Source: Paraburkholderia phytofirmans OLGA172 (GTDB lineage: Bacteria > Pseudomonadota > Gammaproteobacteria > Burkholderiales > Burkholderiaceae). From it: a stretch of DNA of 64,000 nt. Made by a program: the position numbers and the translations under genes. The DNA lies in assembly GCF_001634365.1 (NCBI RefSeq), contig NZ_CP014579.1, forward strand, positions 744,001-808,000, read 5' to 3'. The notes beneath the pieces were generated by a model that was given only the letters and a program-made list of their open reading frames with translations, made no database searches and was not told the DNA's origin. Shown in pieces: positions 33,263 to 41,923 of the stretch (within the stretch, counting starts at the first letter, position 1; each line of letters opens with the position of its first letter).

Positions 33263-36200
33263 TTAATTCGACAATGACAAATAAGGCGAACTGAGCGGTG
33301 TAGGCGGGAACGGCTGCAAGCCCGTCTGCTTGCTAAAGCTATACCGCACATAAACAGCTGCAAGCCACTCGCGATATTCATAAGCATTGCCGAGCGATGC
33401 AGTCGCCCCAAACGCCAACTGCGGTGCCAGTTGATACTCTCCCACTGCGCCAAGCGAATAGGAAACCCCGGTCTTGCTCTGCCCAGGATAAACCGCACCA
33501 CTATCCACACCCGTGCCGATGAGTTTGGCTTCCCCCGCCGCGTCGCTCTGGCGGTTGGAGCCATCATTGAGCGGGAAGTAGTTCGACGCGTCCTGACGAT
33601 AATGCTGCACGCCGATCGATCCCTTCACGTCGTAGGTAAACGCACCACTGCGCCCGGTCCATTCCACCGGCAAATTCAGGATCACATATTGCTGCGGGCT
33701 GAAATACCCGCCTTGACCATACGTGAAGTAAGACAGATTGTTGTTATAGCGCATCATCGTCGTGTTCACACCGATGGTCAGCGTCTGATCGGCATCTTTC
33801 AACAGGCGCGTGTAGACACCGCCGCCGCCCTTGACGGCGTCATTGCTCGCAACGTGATTGCCCTGGTAGTACTGGTACGCGGCATTCACATACAGACCGC
33901 TGGTGCCGTCATCCCATGCAAGGCTGCCAAGGCCGCCGTTGGAGGTGACGCCACCCCATTCAAGCCCTGAGCCCGAGTCACGCGCGCCAGCGTAGGACAG
34001 CAAACTGTCGGTCACCGCCCGGCGCGCAACAGCCAGCGAATAAGAAACCTTGTCGGTAATGCCGCCGCTGTATTGCAGGCCGGCCACGATGGTCTTCTCG
34101 GGGAAACCGAGCGGCGTCACACCGATATCGCCGCTAAAACCACGGCCCTCGTAGCCGAGCGACAACCCCACGCCGCTGGCAGTCTGGCTGCCGTAGATGT
34201 TGTTGCCAGCAACCGCCGCCGTCGCCGACGTGCTATTGGACAGCCCCGCGCCGAATCGCGCGAGCGTCGATACATTGCCCGAGGCGGTGCCCGCATCCAG
34301 CGTAACCGGGGTCGCCGTCACGACGATATGGCCGTTGCCGGCCTTGATACGCCCCTGAATGGGCGCTTCGATATCCGTCAGCGTCGACAGACCGTCTTCT
34401 CCCGAGCGGTTGCGGAACACAATCCCGCCCGACACGGTGCTCGACTGCTCGCGATTGACCTGCGCCAGTTCTTCGGCGACACCGAGCGTTTGCGTGTTGG
34501 CTACGTTCGGTTGCGCGTAGTTGCCGCCGTTGCCGTTCGCGCCGGGTTGTTGGGGGTAATACGCCTGCGCATAACCGGTCGGCGGCTGCGGGATGTACGG
34601 CTGCTGTTGCTGCGCGTAATAACCCGAGCCCTGGCTCGGATACGGCTGATAGGGCTGCTGACCATAGGCCTGCTGCGGCGGATACGGTTGGTAAGGCTGC
34701 TGCGCGTAACCTTGTTGTTGCTGCGGATAAGGCTGCTGGCCGTAATAGGGCTGTTGTTGCTGCTGCGGGTAGCCTTGTTGCTGCTGCGAATAGCCTTGCT
34801 GCTGCCCATGCGGCGCCTGCGCATAAGCTTGCGCGTTGCGGTTGCTGTTTGACGTGCCGGGCTTCTTGCTTGCCGAGTGTTTCGTGCTCGTGGCCGAACC
34901 CGTGTAACGCGGTTGTTGCGTCGAACCGGCATTAGCCTGCGCTTCACGTGCCGCAGGCGACATCGGCCACGGCGTGGTTGCATAGCCGTCGGGCACCTGC
35001 TGCTGGTATTGCACCTGTTGCGGATATCCACCTTGTTGCGGGTAGCCTGCCTGTTGAGGATAGCCGGCCTGCTGCGGATAACCGGATGGCTGCGGGTAAC
35101 CGGCCTGTTGCGCGTAACCCGCCTGCTGCGGATACGCCGGGTTGTACTGCTGCTGCGGGTCCGGCTGCATTGGTGGCATCTGCGTTTGCATCTGCGCCTG
35201 GCCTTGACCCGGATACGGCTGCAACGGCGCGCCCGACTGGCTCGATCCGTTGCTCTCCTGGCCGTAGCCGCCCGTGTTGGCGCCGGGACGCGGCGCGTTA
35301 TAAGGAACGGCGGTAGGCGCGGCGTTCGGCGCGGCATTGGGCAAATACGGCTGCGCAGGGGCCGTATAAGGCGCGACATAAGGCGCGGGCTGCGAGGGCG
35401 GCGGATAGTTCGGCACGGTCTGTGACGGCAAGGAGGACTGCGAGTACGGAAGCGATGCACGCGCGGCATTGAGGCCGCCGCCGGCAAACGCGGCGTTGTC
35501 GGCGTCGGTCGGCGAGATCGTTGCGGTTTTACCTTCGAAGGGATTGGTGCCGGGCAGCGGCGTCGCGCCGATCCTGCGCATCGCGGCTTCCCAGCCGCGC
35601 GGCACGTTGCTCGATGCATCGGCGCGCGGCGCGTTGGCCATCAGCGGCGTATTGGCCGCAACCAGCGAGCGTTGCAGATAAGTCGACGCGAGCGACAGCT
35701 TGCCTTCGGCGCGATACATGCGGCCGACCGTCGCCAGCACGCCCGGATCGCCAGGCGCCGCAGCGAGCGCCTGATCGGCGAGCGATTCGGCGTAGCTGAA
35801 CTGTTTCGCACCGACCGCCGCAGGGATGGTCGCCTGCAGCAGGTTCAGGTCGTCGGGCTTGCGCTGCAGCGCGACGCGGTAACTGGCGAGTGCGTTACGG
35901 TCGTCGCCGGCGCTCGAATAGAGGCGGCCGAGGGCGGCTTGCAGATCGGGATTGTCGGGCATCGCCGCCAGCCACGGCGCGATCACGTCATAGGCGCTGG
36001 CAAGGTCGCCGCGCTGACGCACCGCGTCGCATTGCTTGATGACGATCCCCAGATTCAGATTGCCGAAATCCGTGCGCTGCTGCGGCGTCAATGGCATCGA
36101 CGCGAGCCGCCGCATCACCATGCCGAGTTCGGCTTCCTGCTGCGTGGCGGACAGAATGCCCGCGTATTGCAGCAGCAAATCGGTGTTGCCGGGCGCCGCG

Positions 36201-38149
36201 TTCATCGCGCTGCGCACGAGGCTCAACGCGCGATTCGGGTCGCCGGCCTGCTGATACGCGGCGGCGATTACGCCGATCAGTTCGGGGCTGTTGCCGGCAA
36301 CCGGTTCGGCCGCGTACAGCGTCGCCAGCGCTTGTTGCGACTGGCCGTTGCGCGCCATCCGCGTCGCGAGGTCGGCCTGCTGATGCACCCACAAACGGTG
36401 CTGCAAGGTCGTCATCGCGTCGGTGCGTTGCGCGGGCGGAATCCGGTCGAGTTGCGCGAGACCGGCTGCCCAGTCCTGCGTTTCCGCCGACAGCAACGCG
36501 CTCGCATACAACGCGTCGGTCATGTCGGGATGCGCGGCGAGCAGCCCGTCCATCATGCTGCGCGCATTCGCAACGGCGCCTTGGCGCACGTAAATGCGCG
36601 CGAGGTCCAGACGCAGCCAGGGATCGTCGGGGTCGTTCAGCAGCGCGTCTTCGAACAGGCTGCGCGCGCTGCCGAGATCGCCGCGCGCTTCGGCCGCGCG
36701 TGCCTGCGCGGCCTGCGCTTCGCCACGCAGACGGTTGATGCCGCCGGCCTTGGACTGTTGTTCGCCGTTCAGCTGATTGGCGAATTGCAGCGCTTCGTCG
36801 CCGCGGCCTTGCGCGGCGAGCGCGCCGACGAGGCCGCGAATCGCATCGGGATTGTCGGCCTGGCGGCGCAATGCCATCCGGTAGGCCTGCTCCGCGCCGA
36901 CCGGGTCGCCGTTCGCCAGCAGCATTTCGCCGAGCAGCACCTGCGCGGTGACATCGGACGGATTTAGCGCGATCGCGCGTTCGAACAGCGACTTCGCCTT
37001 CGCGACCTCGCCATTGCTGCGCGCGCCGATCGCGTCGCTGGTATAGGTCCAGTAGGTCGCGCTATCGAGCGCGGTTTTCCAGCGCGCCGGATTGCCGCTG
37101 CGCGACGCGCGTTCCAGATAGTTGCGGGCTTCGGCAAAGCGTTCCTGCTTCAACGCGGCGATACCCATGCCGCCGAGCGCGTCGGTGTCGTTCGGACTGC
37201 TCGCGAGGACTGACGAAAACTTCGCGCGTGCCGTGCCGAGGTCGCCACGATCGAGCGCGGCGAAACCGTCGGCGATGGTGCGGCCGCGGGCGTCGACGGC
37301 GGCATTTTCCTGGGCGCGGTCGCGGGCCGCCTTGTCCTGCTGAACCATCGATTCGAAGCGCGCCTTGACCGCGGCGTCGTCGGGTGCACCTTGCAGATAG
37401 GCTTCGTACAGCGCGGCGTCGGAGGGCCGTGCGTCGAGCCATAACAACGCCTGGCGCCAGCTCTTCTTCGCCGACGCGCCGACCGTGCTGTCGCCGGCGA
37501 GCTTCTGCAGCCGCGCGATACCGTCGCGGCGCGTCACATCGCGATACGTCAGATGCTGTGCATAGGCGAGGGCGTAGCGCGGATCATCGGGGTTGTCGCG
37601 GGCAAGTTGTTCGAGGCCGCGGCGCGCCTGATCCCAGCCTTGGGGCGTGGCGGAGAGCGCCTGGTAATACTCGAGCTGCAGTTCGGGCGTGGCCGGTTTG
37701 CCATTCAACGCGCGCTGATACTGCTCCACCGCGCTCGCGCTCTGACCGCTTTGCGCAAGCCGCCGCGCGTCGTTGACAGTCTGGTCGCGCAGGCTCGATT
37801 CGCCGAGACGCCGGCCCAGTTCGTCCAGATTCGGATAGTTCGGCGCGACCGCTTTCAGACGCGCCAGATACTGCTGCGCGCCCGCGCCGTCCTTGCGGTC
37901 GGCGAGCACCATGCCCATGCCGTAGAGCGCATCGGGTTGATTCGGGTCGATGCGCAGCACTTTCTGCCACGCCTGTTCGGCGAGGTCGCCGCGGTGATGC
38001 GATTGCCAGTACTTGCCCTGATCGATCAGCACGCTCAGCGGATCTTTCGATGCCTGCGCCAATGCGTCGGGCGAGGCCGTCGCCACGCAGCAGACAGCCG
38101 TGAGGCTCAGCGCGAACCGCAATGAAAACGCGAGGGCGCTCAGTCGCAT
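33263..38149 (-). CDS. bcsC: BcsC, cellulose export outer-membrane protein with TPR superhelix
   Basis: From ATG 38149 (MRLSALAFSLRFALSLTAVC signal peptide) the product is 1,628 residues; E. coli BcsC has about 1,160. Residues 30 to about 880 are tandem TPR repeats forming the periplasmic superhelix that guides the glucan. Residues about 900-1215 are a Q/P/Y/G-rich linker with many GYPQQ-type units. The rest is the BCSC outer-membrane barrel (QVNREQSSTVSGGIVFRNRS, GLSLGYEGRGFSGDIGVTPL). The ATG lies inside the bcsZ 3' end. It is the last gene of the operon. The extra length is almost entirely the linker. Confidence 0.95.
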   Translation of the reverse strand: MRLSALAFSLRFALSLTAVCCVATASPDALAQASKDPLSVLIDQGKYWQSHHRGDLAEQAWQKVLRIDPNQPDALYGMGMVLADRKDGAGAQQYLARLKAVAPNYPNLDELGRRLGESSLRDQTVNDARRLAQSGQSASAVEQYQRALNGKPATPELQLEYYQALSATPQGWDQARRGLEQLARDNPDDPRYALAYAQHLTYRDVTRRDGIARLQKLAGDSTVGASAKKSWRQALLWLDARPSDAALYEAYLQGAPDDAAVKARFESMVQQDKAARDRAQENAAVDARGRTIADGFAALDRGDLGTARAKFSSVLASSPNDTDALGGMGIAALKQERFAEARNYLERASRSGNPARWKTALDSATYWTYTSDAIGARSNGEVAKAKSLFERAIALNPSDVTAQVLLGEMLLANGDPVGAEQAYRMALRRQADNPDAIRGLVGALAAQGRGDEALQFANQLNGEQQSKAGGINRLRGEAQAAQARAAEARGDLGSARSLFEDALLNDPDDPWLRLDLARIYVRQGAVANARSMMDGLLAAHPDMTDALYASALLSAETQDWAAGLAQLDRIPPAQRTDAMTTLQHRLWVHQQADLATRMARNGQSQQALATLYAAEPVAGNSPELIGVIAAAYQQAGDPNRALSLVRSAMNAAPGNTDLLLQYAGILSATQQEAELGMVMRRLASMPLTPQQRTDFGNLNLGIVIKQCDAVRQRGDLASAYDVIAPWLAAMPDNPDLQAALGRLYSSAGDDRNALASYRVALQRKPDDLNLLQATIPAAVGAKQFSYAESLADQALAAAPGDPGVLATVGRMYRAEGKLSLASTYLQRSLVAANTPLMANAPRADASSNVPRGWEAAMRRIGATPLPGTNPFEGKTATISPTDADNAAFAGGGLNAARASLPYSQSSLPSQTVPNYPPPSQPAPYVAPYTAPAQPYLPNAAPNAAPTAVPYNAPRPGANTGGYGQESNGSSQSGAPLQPYPGQGQAQMQTQMPPMQPDPQQQYNPAYPQQAGYAQQAGYPQPSGYPQQAGYPQQAGYPQQGGYPQQVQYQQQVPDGYATTPWPMSPAAREAQANAGSTQQPRYTGSATSTKHSASKKPGTSNSNRNAQAYAQAPHGQQQGYSQQQQGYPQQQQQPYYGQQPYPQQQQGYAQQPYQPYPPQQAYGQQPYQPYPSQGSGYYAQQQQPYIPQPPTGYAQAYYPQQPGANGNGGNYAQPNVANTQTLGVAEELAQVNREQSSTVSGGIVFRNRSGEDGLSTLTDIEAPIQGRIKAGNGHIVVTATPVTLDAGTASGNVSTLARFGAGLSNSTSATAAVAGNNIYGSQTASGVGLSLGYEGRGFSGDIGVTPLGFPEKTIVAGLQYSGGITDKVSYSLAVARRAVTDSLLSYAGARDSGSGLEWGGVTSNGGLGSLAWDDGTSGLYVNAAYQYYQGNHVASNDAVKGGGGVYTRLLKDADQTLTIGVNTTMMRYNNNLSYFTYGQGGYFSPQQYVILNLPVEWTGRSGAFTYDVKGSIGVQHYRQDASNYFPLNDGSNRQSDAAGEAKLIGTGVDSGAVYPGQSKTGVSYSLGAVGEYQLAPQLAFGATASLGNAYEYREWLAAVYVRYSFSKQTGLQPFPPTPLSSPYLSLSN

Positions 38150-39348
38150 GCATTTCTCCAACTGGGCACCAGACGGCCGGCTTCGTCGAAACGATAGCGG
38201 CCGTCGATAAAACCGGTGCCGAACAAGCCCAGCACACGATCGTAGTAGACAGGGTCGCGGCCCGGCGCGCTGGTGTCGAGCACGGCGAGATGGGTCCGCG
38301 CGAGACCGAGGCCGCGCTCGTCGCCGAGCGCCTGGAAGTACGGCGCGAGCGCACCCCAGTAGCTCAACGGTCCTTCGCCGCTCGCCGAGCCGGTGGTCGA
38401 CGCAACCTTCTCGGGCGGGATGCCGGTTTGCGCAACCTTCGCGCGCATGCCGCCGAGCGCCGCGAGCCAGGGTTTGGCGAGCGGATCGGCGGGCGAGGCG
38501 AGGCCGGCCCACAGATAGACGCGGATCGCGTCGTAGCTGCCGGTGTCGCCTTCTTTCGGATCGACCACGAACTGGCCGTTCTGCCACGCGGCCCAGTCGG
38601 GCGCGAAGCCTTGCGGCGCTGTGGTCCTGATCAGCTTGTAGGCGCTGTCGGCGAGCCTGGCCCACGGGCCGTTCGGCATGTCCCTGGCCAGCGCGCGCAG
38701 CACCGGCAAGGGCAGATAGCTCGGATTCAGGCGCGTCACGCCGCCATTCCTGAAGCCTTGCGGTCCGGGCAGCAGCATCGGGCCGACGCCGGGCAGCGTG
38801 GTCATTTCCTGGCGAGCGATTTGTGCGGCGAGCGCCTGACCGAGTTGCGTATAACTTGCCTCATGCCAGAGGCGGCCGGCTTGCAGCAGATCGTAGGCGA
38901 TCCACAGATCGGAGTCGGATGCGGAATTCTGATCGAGCACGCCGAACGAGCCGTCCGGTTTCTTGCCCCACAGCCACGACGGCAGCCGCACGTTTTGCGC
39001 GTCGAACTGATTGCCCGCGAGATTGGTGCGGGTCCAGTTGAGCAAGCGGTCGAAGGTCGCGCGGTCGTTCGCGGCCAGCGCGAAGAACAGGCCGTACGAT
39101 TGGCCTTCCGAGGTGGTTTTCAGCTGTGCCGAGGAGTAATCGATCACGCGGCCATCGGCCTGCACGAAGTGTTCGACGAACGTGCGGTAGGCCGGCCAGT
39201 CGGAGTTGCATGGACCGGCCTGGCCGGGCGCCGGGGTGGTCTGCGCCACCTTGGCGATACTGGCCGAACTCGTGGTCGCTGCAAGCGCGAGGCCAACGCC
39301 AAGCCCCAAGGCGAGTGTCATAGAGATCTTGTTGATTCGAACCGGCAT
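38140..39348 (-). CDS. bcsZ: BcsZ, periplasmic endo-1,4-beta-glucanase (GH8)
   Basis: A 402-residue secreted family-8 glycosidase. Signal peptide up to about residue 31, then FVQADGRVIDYSSAQLKTTS, EGQSYGLFFALAANDRATFD with the catalytic acid Glu, PDGSFGVLDQNSASDSDLWI with the catalytic-site Asp, and YDAIRVYLWAGLA. BcsZ trims nascent glucan and is needed for normal cellulose secretion. It starts 10 bp after the bcsB stop and its end overlaps the bcsC start by 10 bp. Confidence 0.95.
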   Translation of the reverse strand: MPVRINKISMTLALGLGVGLALAATTSSASIAKVAQTTPAPGQAGPCNSDWPAYRTFVEHFVQADGRVIDYSSAQLKTTSEGQSYGLFFALAANDRATFDRLLNWTRTNLAGNQFDAQNVRLPSWLWGKKPDGSFGVLDQNSASDSDLWIAYDLLQAGRLWHEASYTQLGQALAAQIARQEMTTLPGVGPMLLPGPQGFRNGGVTRLNPSYLPLPVLRALARDMPNGPWARLADSAYKLIRTTAPQGFAPDWAAWQNGQFVVDPKEGDTGSYDAIRVYLWAGLASPADPLAKPWLAALGGMRAKVAQTGIPPEKVASTTGSASGEGPLSYWGALAPYFQALGDERGLGLARTHLAVLDTSAPGRDPVYYDRVLGLFGTGFIDGRYRFDEAGRLVPSWRNACD

Positions 39349-39358
39349 ATCAGTCCTA

Positions 39359-41920
39359 TCAGTCCCTCAGGCGGCGCGCGGCGATCGAACGCAGCGTCCG
39401 GTAGAACAGGCCCGCGATGATCAGCGCGGCGAGCACGCCGCCCAGCATCAGCAACAGCGGATGCGACGACAGCGCCCAGCGCAGATACTCCTGCGGCGAC
39501 AAATGGCCGACATAGTACGCTTCGCCGTTCGACGTGATGGTGACGGTGCGGCCGTGGATCACGGCCATCGCGCCTTGAATTCCCTGCAGCACGTCGGCGT
39601 CGAGCAGGGCGGCGGACAGATCGGCATCCGACTGGCCGGCCGCGCTCACCAGCGCGACGGCGCTGCGGTTCTTGTGCAGCGGCGATTCGAAACCGGTCAG
39701 GAGCGCATCGCCGTTCGAACTCACGAGCGTCAGATCGGCGCGCGCTGGCGAGCGTTCGACACCGCGCTCGCCATGCCACCAGTCCTCGAGCTTGAAGACC
39801 ACGTCCGAGAGCGCGAAAGTGCGCGAATCGCCGTCGCTGGAGAACGGCATCGATTTGGCCCAGCGCTGCAGCAGCGGTTGCTTGCCCGGCGCGCCGAAAA
39901 TCAGCAGGTCCTTGTCGGCGTACTTGTCGACGTCGTCGGCCGTGCCGACGGTGACGCCATTCACCGGGTAACCCGTCGATGCGCCCATGCGGCCCATGGT
40001 CATCAGGTACAGGCTGTAGTCGCTCGAATCGGCCTCGTCCGGCAGGATCACGGCGGTCTCGGAGAGGTCGGCCATCCGCGTGAAGGGGAAGCCGCTGTTG
40101 GCGAAGGCGGCCAGATCGGGCAGCGCCATGTAATGCGGGAACGACGACAGGTCGATGGTCGAGTTCGGATCGATTGCCCCGACTACGTTATCCAGCAGAC
40201 GGCCGTGGCATTCGCCGGTGTTCGGAATGTCGTAGAAGAAATGCAGACGCACTTGCGCGCGCGGCGTCAGCAGCAGCGGCGGAATATGGAGCGTGCGACT
40301 CGCTTCGGCGGTCCTGTCCGGCAACACGCGCGCGAAGTAATGGCTCAACTCGAACACCGAGGCCGACTCGGCTGGAATCGGCAAAGCCTGCACGAAGCCG
40401 TCATTGACGCTGACATTCAGCGACGAACGGTCCCGCAGCGGACGCACCGTATAGCGGTAGCGCAGATCGATCGGCGCGCCCTTGGTATGCCACATGAACA
40501 GATCGGGCGGGACGCGCAGATTCACGCGGACGGCGTCGGCGTCGTAGCCGGACACGGTCAGGTCGCGCGGATCGGCGAGTTCGCCGAAACGCACCGGACG
40601 GTTGGTGGGCAGCCAGTTCGGCGCGTCGTACGGCGCGCGCGGCGCGAGTTCGTTCAACTGGGTGATCGTCGCGCTCGGGCCGCTCAGCGTGTTCTGGCCG
40701 ATGCCGAGTGCCTTGGCGGCGGTTTTCAGTTCGGCTTCGGTGCGGCCGAGCACGAGCAGCAGCTTGCCGCGTGCCGGCGCTTCGCGATCCACCACGGCGA
40801 TCGTCGGGCCGGAGATCGCCGGAATCGTCACGCCGGCCGGGCGCTGGTCGTCGGTCGCGAACACCACCGCGTTGCCCGACAGCGGCGCGTGATCCAGTTG
40901 CGCCGGAAACACCGCGCCACGATAGCCGGCGAGCGCGCCGAACCATGACGCGACGATGCCGCCCGCTTCGAGCGTAGCGGCGCCGGGTTTTTGCGGGAAC
41001 ACGAACGGCAGCTCGAGACGGCGCACGTCGCGGCGGTCGAAGAACGGCTGCGGCAATGCCGCCAGGTCCGGCTTGCTGGCGAGCGACGCATAGGTCAGAT
41101 CGAGCGAACTGGCGTTGCTGACAGTGGCCCACAGCGACGAATTCGCCGGGTCTTCGCAGCTCGTCGTGTAATGGCCGATCAACTGCACGTTCAGGTGGTT
41201 GAATTCGGTGATGAAACGCGGATCGATCGAGACGTCGCGCGCCACCAGCATGCCGGCCTGTTCGTGCGGCACGGGCAGCGTCGCGGCGACTTCGCCGTTC
41301 ACCAGCACTTTCAGCTGGGAAATATTCGCGAGCAGCGCGGGCGAGTAGCTATAGACCAGATGCAGGACCGCGCCGGTCACCACTTCGTCGCCGCGCACGG
41401 AGAAGGCGACGCCGTTCTGGCCGTCGGTGCCGCGCAGTTGCAGCGGATCGTGCGCGCCCAGGTCGGCGAAGGTGAGCGTCTGGCGGCGGCCGCCCGGCAC
41501 CAGCGTGCCCGGTTCGGCGGTGGTGGGCGTTCTGATACCCAGAGCTTTCACCGACGACGCGGCGAGCGCCGGCGTGGGCGTGGCCAACTGCGCTTGCGCG
41601 AGCGTGTTCGGATCGTAAGGGATGGCCGCGCTCGGCGCGGGCACACTGCCCGCGCCAACGGCGACGCGCGCAGCCGGCGCGTCCTGGGTCACTGCCGCCT
41701 GGCCGGCTTGCGGCGCACTCGCGCCGCCGATGGCCGCCGCGGCCACTTCAGCCGCCGAAGCCAGCGGCGCCGCCAACGCGGTCTGCAACGCGAGCCAGCA
41801 GGCAAGCCCGCGCATCAACCGCTGCGAGCGGGGGCGTCCAGACAGACGTGCCTTCGGTTCCATCACACTGCGCTCGTGATTCGAGCGTTCGACGTTTGAC
41901 TTCGCCATCCTGTTGCCCAT
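39359..41920 (-). CDS. bcsB: BcsB, cellulose synthase periplasmic subunit
   Basis: An 853-residue protein (start at 41920, or an internal Met at 41908 or 41863). A signal/anchor lies near residues 35-58, then an Ala-rich linker, the two jellyroll/flavodoxin-like pairs (GVAFSVRGDEVVTGAVLHLV, YTTSCEDPANSSLWATVSNA, LDHAPLSGNAVVFATDDQRP) and a C-terminal membrane anchor LMLGGVLAALIIAGLFYRTL. BcsB passes the glucan from BcsA through the periplasm and its anchor is required for synthase activity. It begins 3 bp after the bcsA stop. Confidence 0.95.
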   Translation of the reverse strand: MGNRMAKSNVERSNHERSVMEPKARLSGRPRSQRLMRGLACWLALQTALAAPLASAAEVAAAAIGGASAPQAGQAAVTQDAPAARVAVGAGSVPAPSAAIPYDPNTLAQAQLATPTPALAASSVKALGIRTPTTAEPGTLVPGGRRQTLTFADLGAHDPLQLRGTDGQNGVAFSVRGDEVVTGAVLHLVYSYSPALLANISQLKVLVNGEVAATLPVPHEQAGMLVARDVSIDPRFITEFNHLNVQLIGHYTTSCEDPANSSLWATVSNASSLDLTYASLASKPDLAALPQPFFDRRDVRRLELPFVFPQKPGAATLEAGGIVASWFGALAGYRGAVFPAQLDHAPLSGNAVVFATDDQRPAGVTIPAISGPTIAVVDREAPARGKLLLVLGRTEAELKTAAKALGIGQNTLSGPSATITQLNELAPRAPYDAPNWLPTNRPVRFGELADPRDLTVSGYDADAVRVNLRVPPDLFMWHTKGAPIDLRYRYTVRPLRDRSSLNVSVNDGFVQALPIPAESASVFELSHYFARVLPDRTAEASRTLHIPPLLLTPRAQVRLHFFYDIPNTGECHGRLLDNVVGAIDPNSTIDLSSFPHYMALPDLAAFANSGFPFTRMADLSETAVILPDEADSSDYSLYLMTMGRMGASTGYPVNGVTVGTADDVDKYADKDLLIFGAPGKQPLLQRWAKSMPFSSDGDSRTFALSDVVFKLEDWWHGERGVERSPARADLTLVSSNGDALLTGFESPLHKNRSAVALVSAAGQSDADLSAALLDADVLQGIQGAMAVIHGRTVTITSNGEAYYVGHLSPQEYLRWALSSHPLLLMLGGVLAALIIAGLFYRTLRSIAARRLRD

Positions 41921-41923
41921 AGA

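Noticed and set aside
34500..35430. Possible CRISPR array or satellite in the repetitive stretch
   Set aside because: The repeats are short in-frame codon runs within bcsC with no spacer structure.
38150..38665. N-terminal extension of the bcsC frame
   Set aside because: It is Arg-rich noise antisense to nothing but overlapping bcsZ in another frame; the signal peptide at 38149 fixes the start.
38122..40948. Long plus-strand open frames opposite bcsZ and bcsB (432 and 580 codons)
   Set aside because: They are antisense to well-conserved genes, Arg/His/Ala-rich, and show no domain; GC-rich third positions create such frames.
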